DNA of 64,000 bases from Bradyrhizobium sp. AZCC 2262. Its GTDB lineage: Bacteria > Pseudomonadota > Alphaproteobacteria > Rhizobiales > Xanthobacteraceae. Shown here piece after piece: positions 44,070-52,502 of this stretch. Made by a program: the position numbers and the translations under genes. Location: NCBI RefSeq assembly GCF_036924535.1, contig NZ_JAZHRT010000001.1, positions 806,001-870,000 of the forward strand. Reading direction: 5' to 3'. How positions within the stretch are numbered: the stretch's first letter is position 1; every line of letters begins with the position of its first letter. The notes beneath the pieces are model-generated. The model worked only from the letters and a program-made list of their open reading frames with translations, did not search any database and was not told the origin of the DNA.

Positions 44070-45443
44070 ATGCAAATTCTCAAACGTATTGGCATCATCC
44101 TCGTCTGGCTCGCCGGACCAGTCGCCATTTTCGCAGCAGCCAACAAGAACGACCCTTATCTGATTTCGTTGCGAGGGCCGGGAAACATTGTTCTGGCGGC
44201 GGCGAGCATTATCGCCGTCGTGGTCCTCATCCGTCGCGGCTATTGGAGAAGAGGTATTGCGGGAAAGGCGCTCATTCTGCTGTGGTGCCTGCCGTCGCTG
44301 TCGATACTCGGCGCGCATGCTTCGTTTGAATGGCGCAAGCGGTACGTCTTGCAGACCGATGCTGCGCAGGCGCGAAGCCTCGGGCGACACTTCATCGTGG
44401 GATATTCGTCGTTCGCCGAGGTGGCGGCTCTCGCCGAGAAGGGCCTGATCTCCGGCGTCTACGTCACAAGGCACAATATCGTGGGATCTTCGGCGGCTCG
44501 TCTGAAAGAGGAGCTCTCGGCGCTGCAGGAAAAACGGCGTGCAGCCGGCCTGCCGCCCCTGATCGTCGCGGCCGACCAGGAAGGCGGCATCGTATCGCAT
44601 CTGGCGCCGCCCTTGACCAAGTTGCCGGCGCTATCGACGCTTGCGAGCCTGGCGCCGGATGTTCGCGCGGAGAAGGCGGAGGCGTTCGGGCGTACGCATG
44701 GGCAGGAGTTGGCGGCGCTCGGTGTCAACCTGAACCTTGCGCCGGTGCTGGATTTGCGACCCGAACTGAAGCGCAATCGATTCGATTTCAACACGCTGAT
44801 CGGCCAGCGCGCGATTTCTGATGATCCGGCTATCGTCGCCGATATTGCGCGGGCTTACGTAAGCGGGCTGGAGGCGTCGGGCGTCGGCGCGACGGTCAAG
44901 CATTTTCCCGGGCTCGGACGCGTACGAAGCGATACCCATCATTTCAGCGCCGATCTGGATACGCCCCTGGACGAACTTGAAGCGTCGGACTGGATTCCAT
45001 TCAGGAAGGTGCTGGCTGGTTCAAAAGCGCAACTGATGATCGGGCATGTGACGCTGACCTCGGTTGATCCGGACCGCCCGGCGTCGCATTCCAAACAGGT
45101 CGTCGACGGCATCGTTCGCAAGAAATGGAATTATCAAGGCGTCGTCATGACCGACGACCTCGTGATGGGCGCGATCTATCAACGCAATGTCTGTACGGCG
45201 GTGATCGAGGCGCTCAATGCCGGTGTCGATCTGCTGCTGGTCGCCTTCGACGGGGCGCAGTTTTACCGCATCTTTAGCTGCGCCACGGCGGCGTCGGTCG
45301 AGGGAAGGCTCGACGCCGCCATGTTGGGCGACAGTGAAATGCGGCTGAAGAGGGCAGTCCCTGGGGAGCGCCAAAATCCGCAATATTCTACCACATCGCA
45401 CACTGCCGCTCCGGGAGCGTTATCCCGCTCGATGACCGACTGA
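44070..45443 (+). CDS. Glycoside hydrolase family 3 N-terminal domain protein (NagZ-like)
   Basis: A 457-residue protein with an N-terminal membrane anchor (two or three hydrophobic segments to about residue 95) and a GH3 TIM barrel behind it. Motifs: AADQEGGIVSHL, VNLNLAPVLD, KHFPGLGRVRSDTHH (the usual KHFPGHG has Leu for the second His, but the Asp-x-His dyad of NagZ-type enzymes is kept), and the nucleophile in MTDDLVMGAI. It probably removes N-acetylglucosamine-like sugars at the membrane or in the periplasm. The start at 44070 begins at the first membrane helix. Confidence 0.85.
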   Translation: MQILKRIGIILVWLAGPVAIFAAANKNDPYLISLRGPGNIVLAAASIIAVVVLIRRGYWRRGIAGKALILLWCLPSLSILGAHASFEWRKRYVLQTDAAQARSLGRHFIVGYSSFAEVAALAEKGLISGVYVTRHNIVGSSAARLKEELSALQEKRRAAGLPPLIVAADQEGGIVSHLAPPLTKLPALSTLASLAPDVRAEKAEAFGRTHGQELAALGVNLNLAPVLDLRPELKRNRFDFNTLIGQRAISDDPAIVADIARAYVSGLEASGVGATVKHFPGLGRVRSDTHHFSADLDTPLDELEASDWIPFRKVLAGSKAQLMIGHVTLTSVDPDRPASHSKQVVDGIVRKKWNYQGVVMTDDLVMGAIYQRNVCTAVIEALNAGVDLLLVAFDGAQFYRIFSCATAASVEGRLDAAMLGDSEMRLKRAVPGERQNPQYSTTSHTAAPGALSRSMTD

Positions 45444-45498
45444 TCGCGCAGGCCGCTCAGCATTTCGCGCCATAAGCAAATCAAAAAAACGGAGTTGG

Positions 45499-45771
45499 TC
45501 AGCGCAGCGAGAACACGTTTTTCAACTGCACCAGGAATGTCACCAGCCATGCGCACGCAAACATGCCCGCGAGACCAAGCGCCGTTCTGCGATCAATCAA
45601 GGACAGGCTTGTCCACCACCATATCCGGTAAAGCCATATTCCCGTCGTGGCCACGCCAAGCAAGCAGACCAGCATCTTGAGAAAGGACGAATTCGCGACA
45701 CCTAAAGCGCCAAACAAGAGCGTTGCTGGAACGAGAAACATCGTACAGGCGGATATCAAAGTCTCGTTCAT
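45499..45771 (-). CDS. Small membrane protein
   Basis: A 90-residue protein with three hydrophobic segments (about residues 8-25, 31-50 and 65-83), the middle one ending IWLYRIWWW. A GAGG precedes the ATG. No family recognised. Convergent with the GH3 gene. Confidence 0.6.
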   Translation of the reverse strand: MNETLISACTMFLVPATLLFGALGVANSSFLKMLVCLLGVATTGIWLYRIWWWTSLSLIDRRTALGLAGMFACAWLVTFLVQLKNVFSLR

Positions 45772-46089
45772 GGGCCCTCAAGACATCTACGAATCGCAGG
45801 CTACCCATGCAGTTTGCAGCAACCTGTACTTTTCCGGAAGGGACACCGATGCGACGCATCCTTGGCTTGCGCCGCCCTAGACCTTGTTTCGTCTCAGGCG
45901 TCTTGGGGGGACTACTAGTCGGGGGTGGTGCCTGGGTTTCGGCTCACCGAGGGCGGACAGTCTGCCGCCGGTGCGGACGTCGATCACCTCAATCGGCGAG
46001 GCGATGACCTCAATGTCGGTGATCGGCGGGCAAAACGAGTCGATACCGCGGGATTGACCAACTTCCACTGGACAAAGCGGCGGCGCGAA

Positions 46090-47274
46090 TTATTTGGCTA
46101 GCCGACCTTCCTCCGGTAGCCCCGTGATTGGCTGGGGCCGGAATGCGGGCTTGTGATCCTGCCGTTTGGACCACGACACGTAGTAGGCCACACCCGTCAT
46201 GATCAAAATCCCGGCAAAGCTGACCAGGACGTGCATGGCGAGCGAATCCGGGCCCGTGATCAGGACAAGGTGTCCGGCAAATGAAAGAAACACCCCGGCG
46301 CAAAAAACCGCCAGCCACTCCTGGCCGCATTTGATGACCGGCTGCAACGTCTGCGATCGGAAGCCTGACCAGTCTCGCGGCACCATGTAGGTAAACAGAA
46401 AGGCCAGCGCGAGAAAGTGAAGCACCCTGTGAGGGGCGAGGTTTTCCCTGTCGGGAAGCAAGGCATCGCGCAGGAGATCCGGGACGATGCCGGCTTGGGG
46501 AAATTTTCCTGCCACCGTCACCGCCAGCGCGAAGAGCAGGTACAGCCCCGCCGCGGCGCGGAGAACCACGAGTTCCTGAAGCTTATGTATCGCGCGGATT
46601 TGATTGGCGCCGCTCAATGCAAGCCAGGCGCCGAGCGCAAACAGGAGTTGCCAGCAGAACGGGTTGAGGGACCACTTTCCATCCGGAAACGAAGATAAGT
46701 TCCAGTCGAAGTGACGGGCTGCGAGGTAGAGACCAAGCGACCCCACTATGGTGACATTCGGCCGGCGGACCATGCCGAACAGAACAAACGGGAAGGCCGC
46801 CATCAATACGATGAAGAGTTGCAGCACATCGAGGTTCAGCGGCTTGGCCTGAAGCAGCAGGCCGTGAATCAGTGTCCGGATCGTATGGTCAACGATCCCC
46901 GCAACATTGAACTCACCAATGAGTTCGGGCGCACGGGACTTGCGCGCGACATATCCGATCAGGTCGATATAGATCACGAATAGGACGATATAGGCGGCGT
47001 ATAGCTGCCACAGCCGCTTGAAGATACGGGTTGCCGTCACGACGAACCCGCGCTCCAGCATCATCCTTCCATAGAGAATTGCGGCGGTATAACCGCCGAC
47101 GAATACGAACAGGTCGGCGGCGCCGCTGAACCCGAAATTGCGCATGGTCAGCAGGCCGACCGCATTGTGCGGGATGTGATCCAGAAAGAGGAACCAGGCC
47201 GCGATACCAAGCAGCAGGCAGAGCCGGAGATCGCCGTCGCGCGAAGCGAGCTCAGCCTTCATTGACGGATACAT
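46090..47274 (-). CDS. OpgC-like membrane acyltransferase family protein
   Basis: A 394-residue inner-membrane protein with about ten hydrophobic segments resembling OpgC, which transfers succinyl groups to periplasmic glucans. Typical features: LDHIPHN near the N-terminus, the GFSGAADLFVFVGGYTAA segment, and LNPFCWQLLFALGAWLA (quoted in part: NPFCWQLLF). The ATG at 47274 or 47262 may be used; neither has a clear ribosome binding site. It stands alone, with no osmoregulated glucan synthase nearby. Confidence 0.8.
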   Translation of the reverse strand: MYPSMKAELASRDGDLRLCLLLGIAAWFLFLDHIPHNAVGLLTMRNFGFSGAADLFVFVGGYTAAILYGRMMLERGFVVTATRIFKRLWQLYAAYIVLFVIYIDLIGYVARKSRAPELIGEFNVAGIVDHTIRTLIHGLLLQAKPLNLDVLQLFIVLMAAFPFVLFGMVRRPNVTIVGSLGLYLAARHFDWNLSSFPDGKWSLNPFCWQLLFALGAWLALSGANQIRAIHKLQELVVLRAAAGLYLLFALAVTVAGKFPQAGIVPDLLRDALLPDRENLAPHRVLHFLALAFLFTYMVPRDWSGFRSQTLQPVIKCGQEWLAVFCAGVFLSFAGHLVLITGPDSLAMHVLVSFAGILIMTGVAYYVSWSKRQDHKPAFRPQPITGLPEEGRLAK

Positions 47275-47429
47275 TAGGGTTAAGAACTTTGCAGGTCGGA
47301 GGAATCGAATCGGGAATCTACCGCGATTGTCCGCACCGTCGGAATAGACTTTGCGTGAAGAATAATTAAGCAAGCTCTCGGCGATTAAAGCCGGTCATGG
47401 ATCACAATTTTTTGAGGGAAAAGGCAAGC

Positions 47430-47705
47430 TCACGCCCGCTCGTGTTTGCGCAAATCGCGGATGTGATCGAACTGGCTGGCTTGCAAATCGGCGCCCGCTG
47501 CGCCGAGGTCGGGCAGGGCCGCCTCGCTGAGGATGTCAGCGGTGATGTCCTCGACGGAGCAACCCGCGATTTCATGGATGAAGCTGATATTGCTGTATTC
47601 ACCCGACGCGACCCGGGAGATGACCTCGCGCCTTGTGATTTCCGGATCGACAATGGCCTCGCGACCGCGGCGGCCGTAGTCGATCATCACGACGAAATAC
47701 TGCAT
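47430..47705 (-). CDS. Small unknown protein of the phage-like control island
   Basis: A 91-residue soluble protein starting MQYFVVMIDYGRRGREAI. It has a mix of strands and helices and acidic C-terminal half. I recognise similar proteins in Bradyrhizobium genomes but no function. Two inverted repeats of the repressor-type (47755-47769 and 47786-47800) lie upstream. One is exactly between a TTGACT -35 and an AATACT -10 spaced by 17 bases, so it is probably repressed by the S24 protein at 47867-48505. Confidence 0.65.
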   Translation of the reverse strand: MQYFVVMIDYGRRGREAIVDPEITRREVISRVASGEYSNISFIHEIAGCSVEDITADILSEAALPDLGAAGADLQASQFDHIRDLRKHERA

Positions 47706-47749
47706 GCTGGCGATCTGACCTCATCCCGCGCACCGGAAACGACGATGGC

Positions 47750-47800
47750 AGTATTTCCGAAAAACGGAAATAAGTCAAGTAAAAATTCTGAAAAACAGAA
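47750..47800 (-). promoter_or_regulatory. Promoter with two repressor-type inverted repeats
   Basis: Reading the minus strand: TTGACT (47778-47773), 17 bases, AATACT (47755-47750). The spacer holds a perfect inverted repeat, core TTCCG-N5-CGGAA at 47755-47769. A second, TTCTG-N5-CAGAA at 47786-47800, lies just upstream of the -35. Centres are 31 bases apart, about three helical turns. Confidence 0.72.
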
Positions 47801-47866
47801 ATTGCAAGCGGAAGCACTCGCGAGCATCGATAGAATCAGCCGATTCGGAAATCGCAACCTCGATGG

Positions 47867-48505
47867 CTATTTGTCCGGCGTGCGGCTGCCTGCTGACCTT
47901 GTCGCCTTGCGTGCCCGGGCCGTCGCCTTGTTGCGCAACCGCTCGATCTGGCCTCGGGGCAGGGTGACGCAGATCTCCCCGATCCATTCCAGCTTTACGC
48001 CGGTGATCGGCTTGGCATTGAAGCTCGTGAGGTTGACCGAGGTCGGAGATTTTCCGCGCTCGATCGTTTTCAGATAACGCTCGCCGGTCTTCAGGCGTAC
48101 GGCGGCTTCCTCGCCGTAGAAGCTCGACAGCGGATGGCGCTGTTCGCGATAGACCACGATAATATCGCCATTCTCGTATTTCGGCAGCATGGAATCGCCG
48201 GCTACCTCGAAGGCGATGGTCTCTTCGGCGATGGGGAAGGGCAACTCGACCTCGCCGAGGCCTTCCGGTGGCACCTGCTCATGCTCTGGCTCGATCGAGG
48301 CGCCGGCGCCGACGCGGCCCATGATCGGCACCGAGTTCAATTCGAGATATTCGATGATCGGCGCGATTTCAGATGCCTTGATCAGGCGTATCCCCGACAG
48401 GATTTCGGAAACCGCGCCGGGACGAACGCCCATCGCCGTCGCCAGCCCGCCCTTGGTCTTGCCCGGCTTTTCCAGGCCCCGTTCGATCAATCTGATATCC
48501 AGCAT
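47867..48505 (-). CDS. S24-family (LexA/CI-like) repressor
   Basis: A 212-residue phage-type repressor. The N-terminal helix-turn-helix (about residues 14-45; LATAMGVRPGAVSEILSG) binds DNA. The C-terminal S24 peptidase domain has the catalytic Ser in AGDSMLPKYENGD (about residue 104) and the Lys in RLKTGERYLKTI (about residue 137-145). Such repressors cleave themselves when RecA is activated by DNA damage. Self-regulation is indicated by two operator-type inverted repeats overlapping its own promoter. Confidence 0.85.
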   Translation of the reverse strand: MLDIRLIERGLEKPGKTKGGLATAMGVRPGAVSEILSGIRLIKASEIAPIIEYLELNSVPIMGRVGAGASIEPEHEQVPPEGLGEVELPFPIAEETIAFEVAGDSMLPKYENGDIIVVYREQRHPLSSFYGEEAAVRLKTGERYLKTIERGKSPTSVNLTSFNAKPITGVKLEWIGEICVTLPRGQIERLRNKATARARKATRSAGSRTPDK

Positions 48506-48516
48506 AGGTCAAACCT

Positions 48517-48590
48517 TTCCGAATCTCAGAAATGATAGCAGTTCCGATTATCCGAAATCAAGCTTGACTTTCATTTCGGAATATCAGAAA
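48517..48590. promoter_or_regulatory. Divergent control region with three repressor-type inverted repeats
   Basis: Three sites of form TTCSG-N5-CVGAA: 48517-48531, 48542-48556 and 48575-48589. On the minus strand TTGATT (48561-48556) and TATCAT (48537-48532), spaced 18, make the repressor promoter, with site two in the spacer and site one next to the -10. On the plus strand TTGACT (48564-48569) may serve the GcrA-like gene, with site three in its spacer. Confidence 0.72.
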
Positions 48591-48635
48591 TTGATTGCCG
48601 GCGTCGGGCGGCGTTGACAAGAGCAAGGACAACAA

Positions 48636-49169
48636 ATGGAACCGTCGAACTGGGCGCCCGAGCACTCGGACGCGCTGCGGGAATTTATTACCAAAGGCAT
48701 GAGCTTTTCGGAGGCCGCGCGAGCTATCAATTCGCGATTCAACACGTCCTACTCTCGCAATGCTGCGCTCGGGCGCGCCCGGCGCCTGGGACTCACGGGG
48801 GACGATCGGCAGAAACCCTCGATGCCCACCGAACCTGCGGAGCCGCACGATACCGGGGAGCCGCGTGCCAGCGGTTTCAGGACGTTTGCGCTGCCCTGGC
48901 CGGTGCCGGTGTTCAAGGAGGCGAAGCCGGTCAAGCTGCGCTGCGTGGCGATCGAACCGCGGCATCTCTCGCTGATCGAACTGGAGCGCGGCGACTGCCG
49001 CTACCCCTACGGTGGCGATGAGGAGGGCGAGGCCATCACCTTCTGCGGTAATCCGCGCCGCCCGGGCTCGAGTTATTGCGCGCCGCATTTTCATTTGAGC
49101 CGCAATCCGATCGAGCCGCCCGAACGCGCGGTAAGCGCCGTTTCGCTGCGGGTGGTGGAGGCGGCATGA
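48636..49169 (+). CDS. GcrA-type cell cycle regulator-like protein
   Basis: A 177-residue member of the GcrA family, which in Caulobacter recruits sigma70 to methylated promoters. The N-terminal DNA-binding part (NWAPEHSDALREFITKGMSFSEAARAIN, quoted in part) with SRNAALGRARRLGL is clear. The C-terminal zinc-like motif has CRYPYGGDEEGEAITFCGN and SSYCAPHFH. It is divergent from the S24 repressor and shares its operator region, so it is likely a phage-borne paralogue rather than the housekeeping GcrA. Confidence 0.82.
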   Translation: MEPSNWAPEHSDALREFITKGMSFSEAARAINSRFNTSYSRNAALGRARRLGLTGDDRQKPSMPTEPAEPHDTGEPRASGFRTFALPWPVPVFKEAKPVKLRCVAIEPRHLSLIELERGDCRYPYGGDEEGEAITFCGNPRRPGSSYCAPHFHLSRNPIEPPERAVSAVSLRVVEAA

Positions 49170-49336
49170 AGAACGCGACTGTCACATGCATGGCCGACAG
49201 GCTGAAGCCGCTGCCGCGCCGACATCGGATCGCTCATCTGCGTGCGCTGATCGGACTTCAGCCGGAGGGATACGGCCGCCGGGACGAATTGTCCGAATTG
49301 CTGCGCGCCGAGATATCGGACGCATCAAGCGAATAG
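49166..49336 (+). CDS. Small unknown protein
   Basis: A 56-residue basic-to-acidic helical protein whose ATG overlaps the GcrA-like stop (ATGA), so it is translated with it. Function unknown. The segment RHRIAHLRALIGLQPEG looks like a small DNA- or protein-binding helix pair. Confidence 0.6.
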   Translation: MKNATVTCMADRLKPLPRRHRIAHLRALIGLQPEGYGRRDELSELLRAEISDASSE

Positions 49337-49383
49337 ATCTTCCAATCGAAACTGAATTCTACTGTCTTCAAGGAGCCCGCCAG

Positions 49384-49959
49384 ATGCCGAGAGCCAAACG
49401 CCGAAAGCCGCACAATCCCGCCAAAGCGCATGACCGAAGGTCCCGTGATCTGCTACGCAACGCCGAAGTTGCAACCATCGAGGTCGATAATCCCCTGGCC
49501 TTGGAGCCGGGCGAGAAGATCGTTGCCCTGCGCTCGATTCGCAACGATCCGCTCGCGCGCCTGAATTCCCACCGCCAGATCGACGAGGCGCAGTACCAGG
49601 CCGGGCGTGCGTTCCAGGGCGACTGGGAGAAGGCGGAACGCGGTCCGCGCGCGGTCGATCCGACCCGGGAATATGTCGATGGGGGGCAGAGCCGCGAACC
49701 GATCACCGAGGGCCAGCGCAAGGCCGTGCTGCGGTTGAATCGGGCTGAACGCGAACTTGGCGCGGACGGTTCAGCGCTGGTGCATGACGTGCTGGTCCAG
49801 GGCCTGACCATGGAGCAGATCGGCCAGCGGCGGGGCCTGTGTACCAAGCGTTGGAGCGACTATTTTTCAAGGCGGTTCCGCGAGTGCCTCGACCGGCTGG
49901 CGCTGTTGTATGGGTTTGCGACGGAGCACCCGGCTCCCGTCAAAACCCTCCCGCGCTGA
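49384..49959 (+). CDS. Phage-type helix-turn-helix protein
   Basis: A 191-residue protein with a basic, disordered N-terminus (MPRAKRRKPHNPAKAHDRRS) and a C-terminal helical region (about residues 125-185) containing a helix-turn-helix-like segment LVQGLTMEQIGQRRGL. The ATG follows AAGGAG. It resembles prophage proteins of unknown role (the DUF6456 type is my best guess). It ends inside the last codons of the convergent BamA-like gene, with 20 bases of overlap. Confidence 0.65.
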   Translation: MPRAKRRKPHNPAKAHDRRSRDLLRNAEVATIEVDNPLALEPGEKIVALRSIRNDPLARLNSHRQIDEAQYQAGRAFQGDWEKAERGPRAVDPTREYVDGGQSREPITEGQRKAVLRLNRAERELGADGSALVHDVLVQGLTMEQIGQRRGLCTKRWSDYFSRRFRECLDRLALLYGFATEHPAPVKTLPR

Positions 49960-52372
49960 AGCGCAGAGGCTGCACGACGTCGTAGGCAGCCTTGCTCAGC
50001 GGTACGGCGTAGTCGACGGTCAATGCGCCGAACGGCGAGGCCCAGGTCAGGCCTGCACCGATCGACGAGCGCACGACATTCTTGTTGGCGACCTGAAGCC
50101 CTGCCGTCGATCCGCTGTAGCGAAATACGCTGCCGGCATCGACGAAGGCCGTGGCTCTGAGACCGTATTCGTTGGGTACGCCGGGGATCGCGCTCTGCAG
50201 CTCGGCGGTCGTTGCCCAATACGCGCTGCCACCGACATTATCCATCGTGGTGCCGGGCGTCAGGTCACGTGGGCCGAATCCGTTAGGGGCAAATCCACGC
50301 ACCATGGTCGGGCCGCCAAAGAAATTGTTCATCAGCGGCACCTGCTGGCCGCCCCAACCGGTCACGTATCCGCCCTGGGCTCGCACCATGCCAACGAGAT
50401 CACTACTGAGCGATTTGTAGTAGCGTACGTCTTCGGTCGTCTTCAGAAATTTTACGTCGCCGCCAAGCCCCGCCAGATCCTGGCTAAGCTGCGACTTGAT
50501 TCCACTGGTCGGGCTCTTTGCGTTGTCCAGCGTGCTGTAGGTGGTCGTACTGCCGGGCGCGGAGACCCAGGTTGGACCGGCGGCAGCCGCCTGCCGGACA
50601 GCCAGCGAAGGCGTCAGGCCCGAAGCGTTCGGCGAAAGCGTGATGTTCTGATTGTAGATCGAGTAGCGCCACTGCACGCCGAGTTCTTCGTTGATTGGCG
50701 TACCCAGCTGCAGTCTCGCGCCGTAGGTGGTGGTGCCGTAGGATTGGTAGCTGTTGGCGTCGCTTTGGCGGCCGAACAGTTCGATTCCCGCCGCGACCTT
50801 GGTGCCAAGAAAATAGGGTTCGGATGCAGCCAGGTCGATCCCGCGCGCATATTGGCCGTAGGTGAAGGCGGCCTGGACGCTCCTGCCCGTACCATAGAAA
50901 TTGCGGTCGCCGACTTTGACCTCGACGAGCGCGCCGTCGGTGGTCGAGTAACCGCCGGCGACGTTGAAATCGCCAGTCGCCTGGTCGACCGTCTCGACAT
51001 CGAGGATGACATGGTCTGGCGCCGAGCCCGGCCTGTTCGATATCTTCACCGTTTTGAAGTAGTTCAGATTCTTCAGGCGTCGTTCGGCCCGGTCTATCAG
51101 TGTCTTGTTGTAAGCGTCGCCTTCAGCGATGTCGAATTCGCGCCGGATCACGTATTCGCGGGTGCGCGTGTTGCCATGAATCTCAATCCGCTCGATATAG
51201 GTGCGAGGACCCTGTTCGATCACGAAGGCGACGTCGATACGTTGCGCGGCGGCATCGCGAGTGAGCTGAGGGGTCGCCTGAGCAAAGGGATAGCCAAGCT
51301 TTGCCATTTCGATCGCCAGCAGTTCGGTGGTCTTGTCGAGGGCGTTGCCGTCGAACACCGCGCCCGGGTGCGCAGTGGGGAGCGCACGAAGCTTGTCGCA
51401 ATCCATGCCCGGAACGTTGCAGGCGACGCTGACTTCCCGGAAGTGATAGAGCGGGCCTTCGTCAATTGCGAAGCTCAGGGTAAATCCCTTCACCGCCGGA
51501 TCATACTCGGCCTTTGCCGATGAGACGTTGATATCGGCATAACCCTTGCTGCGGTAGTAAAGCCGTAGCTGTTCCCGGTCTTGCGCGATGCGGTCGGGAT
51601 CGTAGACGTCGCCGCCGGTCAGAAAACTCAGCATATGGGTGGCGGAGGTCTTGATCACGGCGCTGAGCTGCCGTTTGCCGAAGGCCTTGTTGCCGGTGAA
51701 GTCGATCTGCCGCACCGGTGTTTTTGCTCCCTCCGTTATGGTGTAGACAAGGTCGACCCGGCCATTGCCGCGGTCGATGATCTGCGGATCGACGCGGACC
51801 TCGGCGCGGCCGGCACGCCGGTATGCCTCGATGATGCGGCCGACGTCGGCCTGCACGGTGGCGCGTTGCAGCGAGCCGCGCGGCTTTGCTTCGACGGCAG
51901 CGGCGAGGTCGGCGTCCTTGACCTTTTTGTTGCCTTCGAATGCGACGCGGTCGAGCACAGGCGCTTCGGACACATGCACCACAAGCCGCTCGCCGGAGCG
52001 CTCGATGGCAACCTTGTCGAACAGGCCCGTTGCAATCAGCGCTTTCAACGCCGCGTCACGCGCGGCTTCGTCGAAATGTCCGTCGGGGCCTGTATGAAAG
52101 TAGGAACGCACGGTCTCGGCGTCGACGCGGCGATTGCCTTCGACGATGACCGATGCTTGCGACGGCGAAGCGATTTCTGCGGCGACGGGTGTCGCGAAAA
52201 TCAATCCGAGGGCGCCGGCAAGCCGAAGAGCGGTTCGGTTGCGTTGCGTGATGCGTCTAATCTCTCTGATCCCCGCGTTCCGCGGGCCTCCTATTGATCG
52301 GCTGAGATCGAATTGCCCGCGCGAGGCAAAAAAATGTCTGGGATAAGGTGAGTTGCGGGCGATACGCCACAA
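49940..52372 (-). CDS. BamA/Omp85-family outer membrane protein, likely paralogue
   Basis: An 810-residue outer membrane protein with several POTRA domains after a signal region (about residues 46-65), and a C-terminal beta-barrel ending in Phe (LRFSAGGF). The lid-lock motif MVRGFAPNGFG near residue 685 identifies the Omp85 family. It inserts proteins into the outer membrane or exports them. The usual bamA neighbours (rseP, skp, lpxD) are absent here, so it may be an accessory copy. The 46 residues before the hydrophobic core are unusually long, and the true start may be an unrecognised codon. Confidence 0.87.
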   Translation of the reverse strand: MWRIARNSPYPRHFFASRGQFDLSRSIGGPRNAGIREIRRITQRNRTALRLAGALGLIFATPVAAEIASPSQASVIVEGNRRVDAETVRSYFHTGPDGHFDEAARDAALKALIATGLFDKVAIERSGERLVVHVSEAPVLDRVAFEGNKKVKDADLAAAVEAKPRGSLQRATVQADVGRIIEAYRRAGRAEVRVDPQIIDRGNGRVDLVYTITEGAKTPVRQIDFTGNKAFGKRQLSAVIKTSATHMLSFLTGGDVYDPDRIAQDREQLRLYYRSKGYADINVSSAKAEYDPAVKGFTLSFAIDEGPLYHFREVSVACNVPGMDCDKLRALPTAHPGAVFDGNALDKTTELLAIEMAKLGYPFAQATPQLTRDAAAQRIDVAFVIEQGPRTYIERIEIHGNTRTREYVIRREFDIAEGDAYNKTLIDRAERRLKNLNYFKTVKISNRPGSAPDHVILDVETVDQATGDFNVAGGYSTTDGALVEVKVGDRNFYGTGRSVQAAFTYGQYARGIDLAASEPYFLGTKVAAGIELFGRQSDANSYQSYGTTTYGARLQLGTPINEELGVQWRYSIYNQNITLSPNASGLTPSLAVRQAAAAGPTWVSAPGSTTTYSTLDNAKSPTSGIKSQLSQDLAGLGGDVKFLKTTEDVRYYKSLSSDLVGMVRAQGGYVTGWGGQQVPLMNNFFGGPTMVRGFAPNGFGPRDLTPGTTMDNVGGSAYWATTAELQSAIPGVPNEYGLRATAFVDAGSVFRYSGSTAGLQVANKNVVRSSIGAGLTWASPFGALTVDYAVPLSKAAYDVVQPLRFSAGGF

Positions 52373-52502
52373 TTTGAACGCCTTCTCTTAACCTGCACTT
52401 TCTCAGAATTGTCGCAATGCACGCTTCATGCTTCGCCATCGAGAGAGCTCAAGACGCTCGCGCACGGAACCGCGCACGCGTCAACGCTCGCAGGAGCATC
52501 AC

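Noticed and set aside
43776..44600. Upstream extension of the DUF4173 frame
   Set aside because: It overlaps the divergent GH3 gene and its own promoter region, and has no protein-like composition.
49910..51523. 537-codon open frame on the plus strand
   Set aside because: It is the antisense of the BamA-like gene, which has full family motifs.
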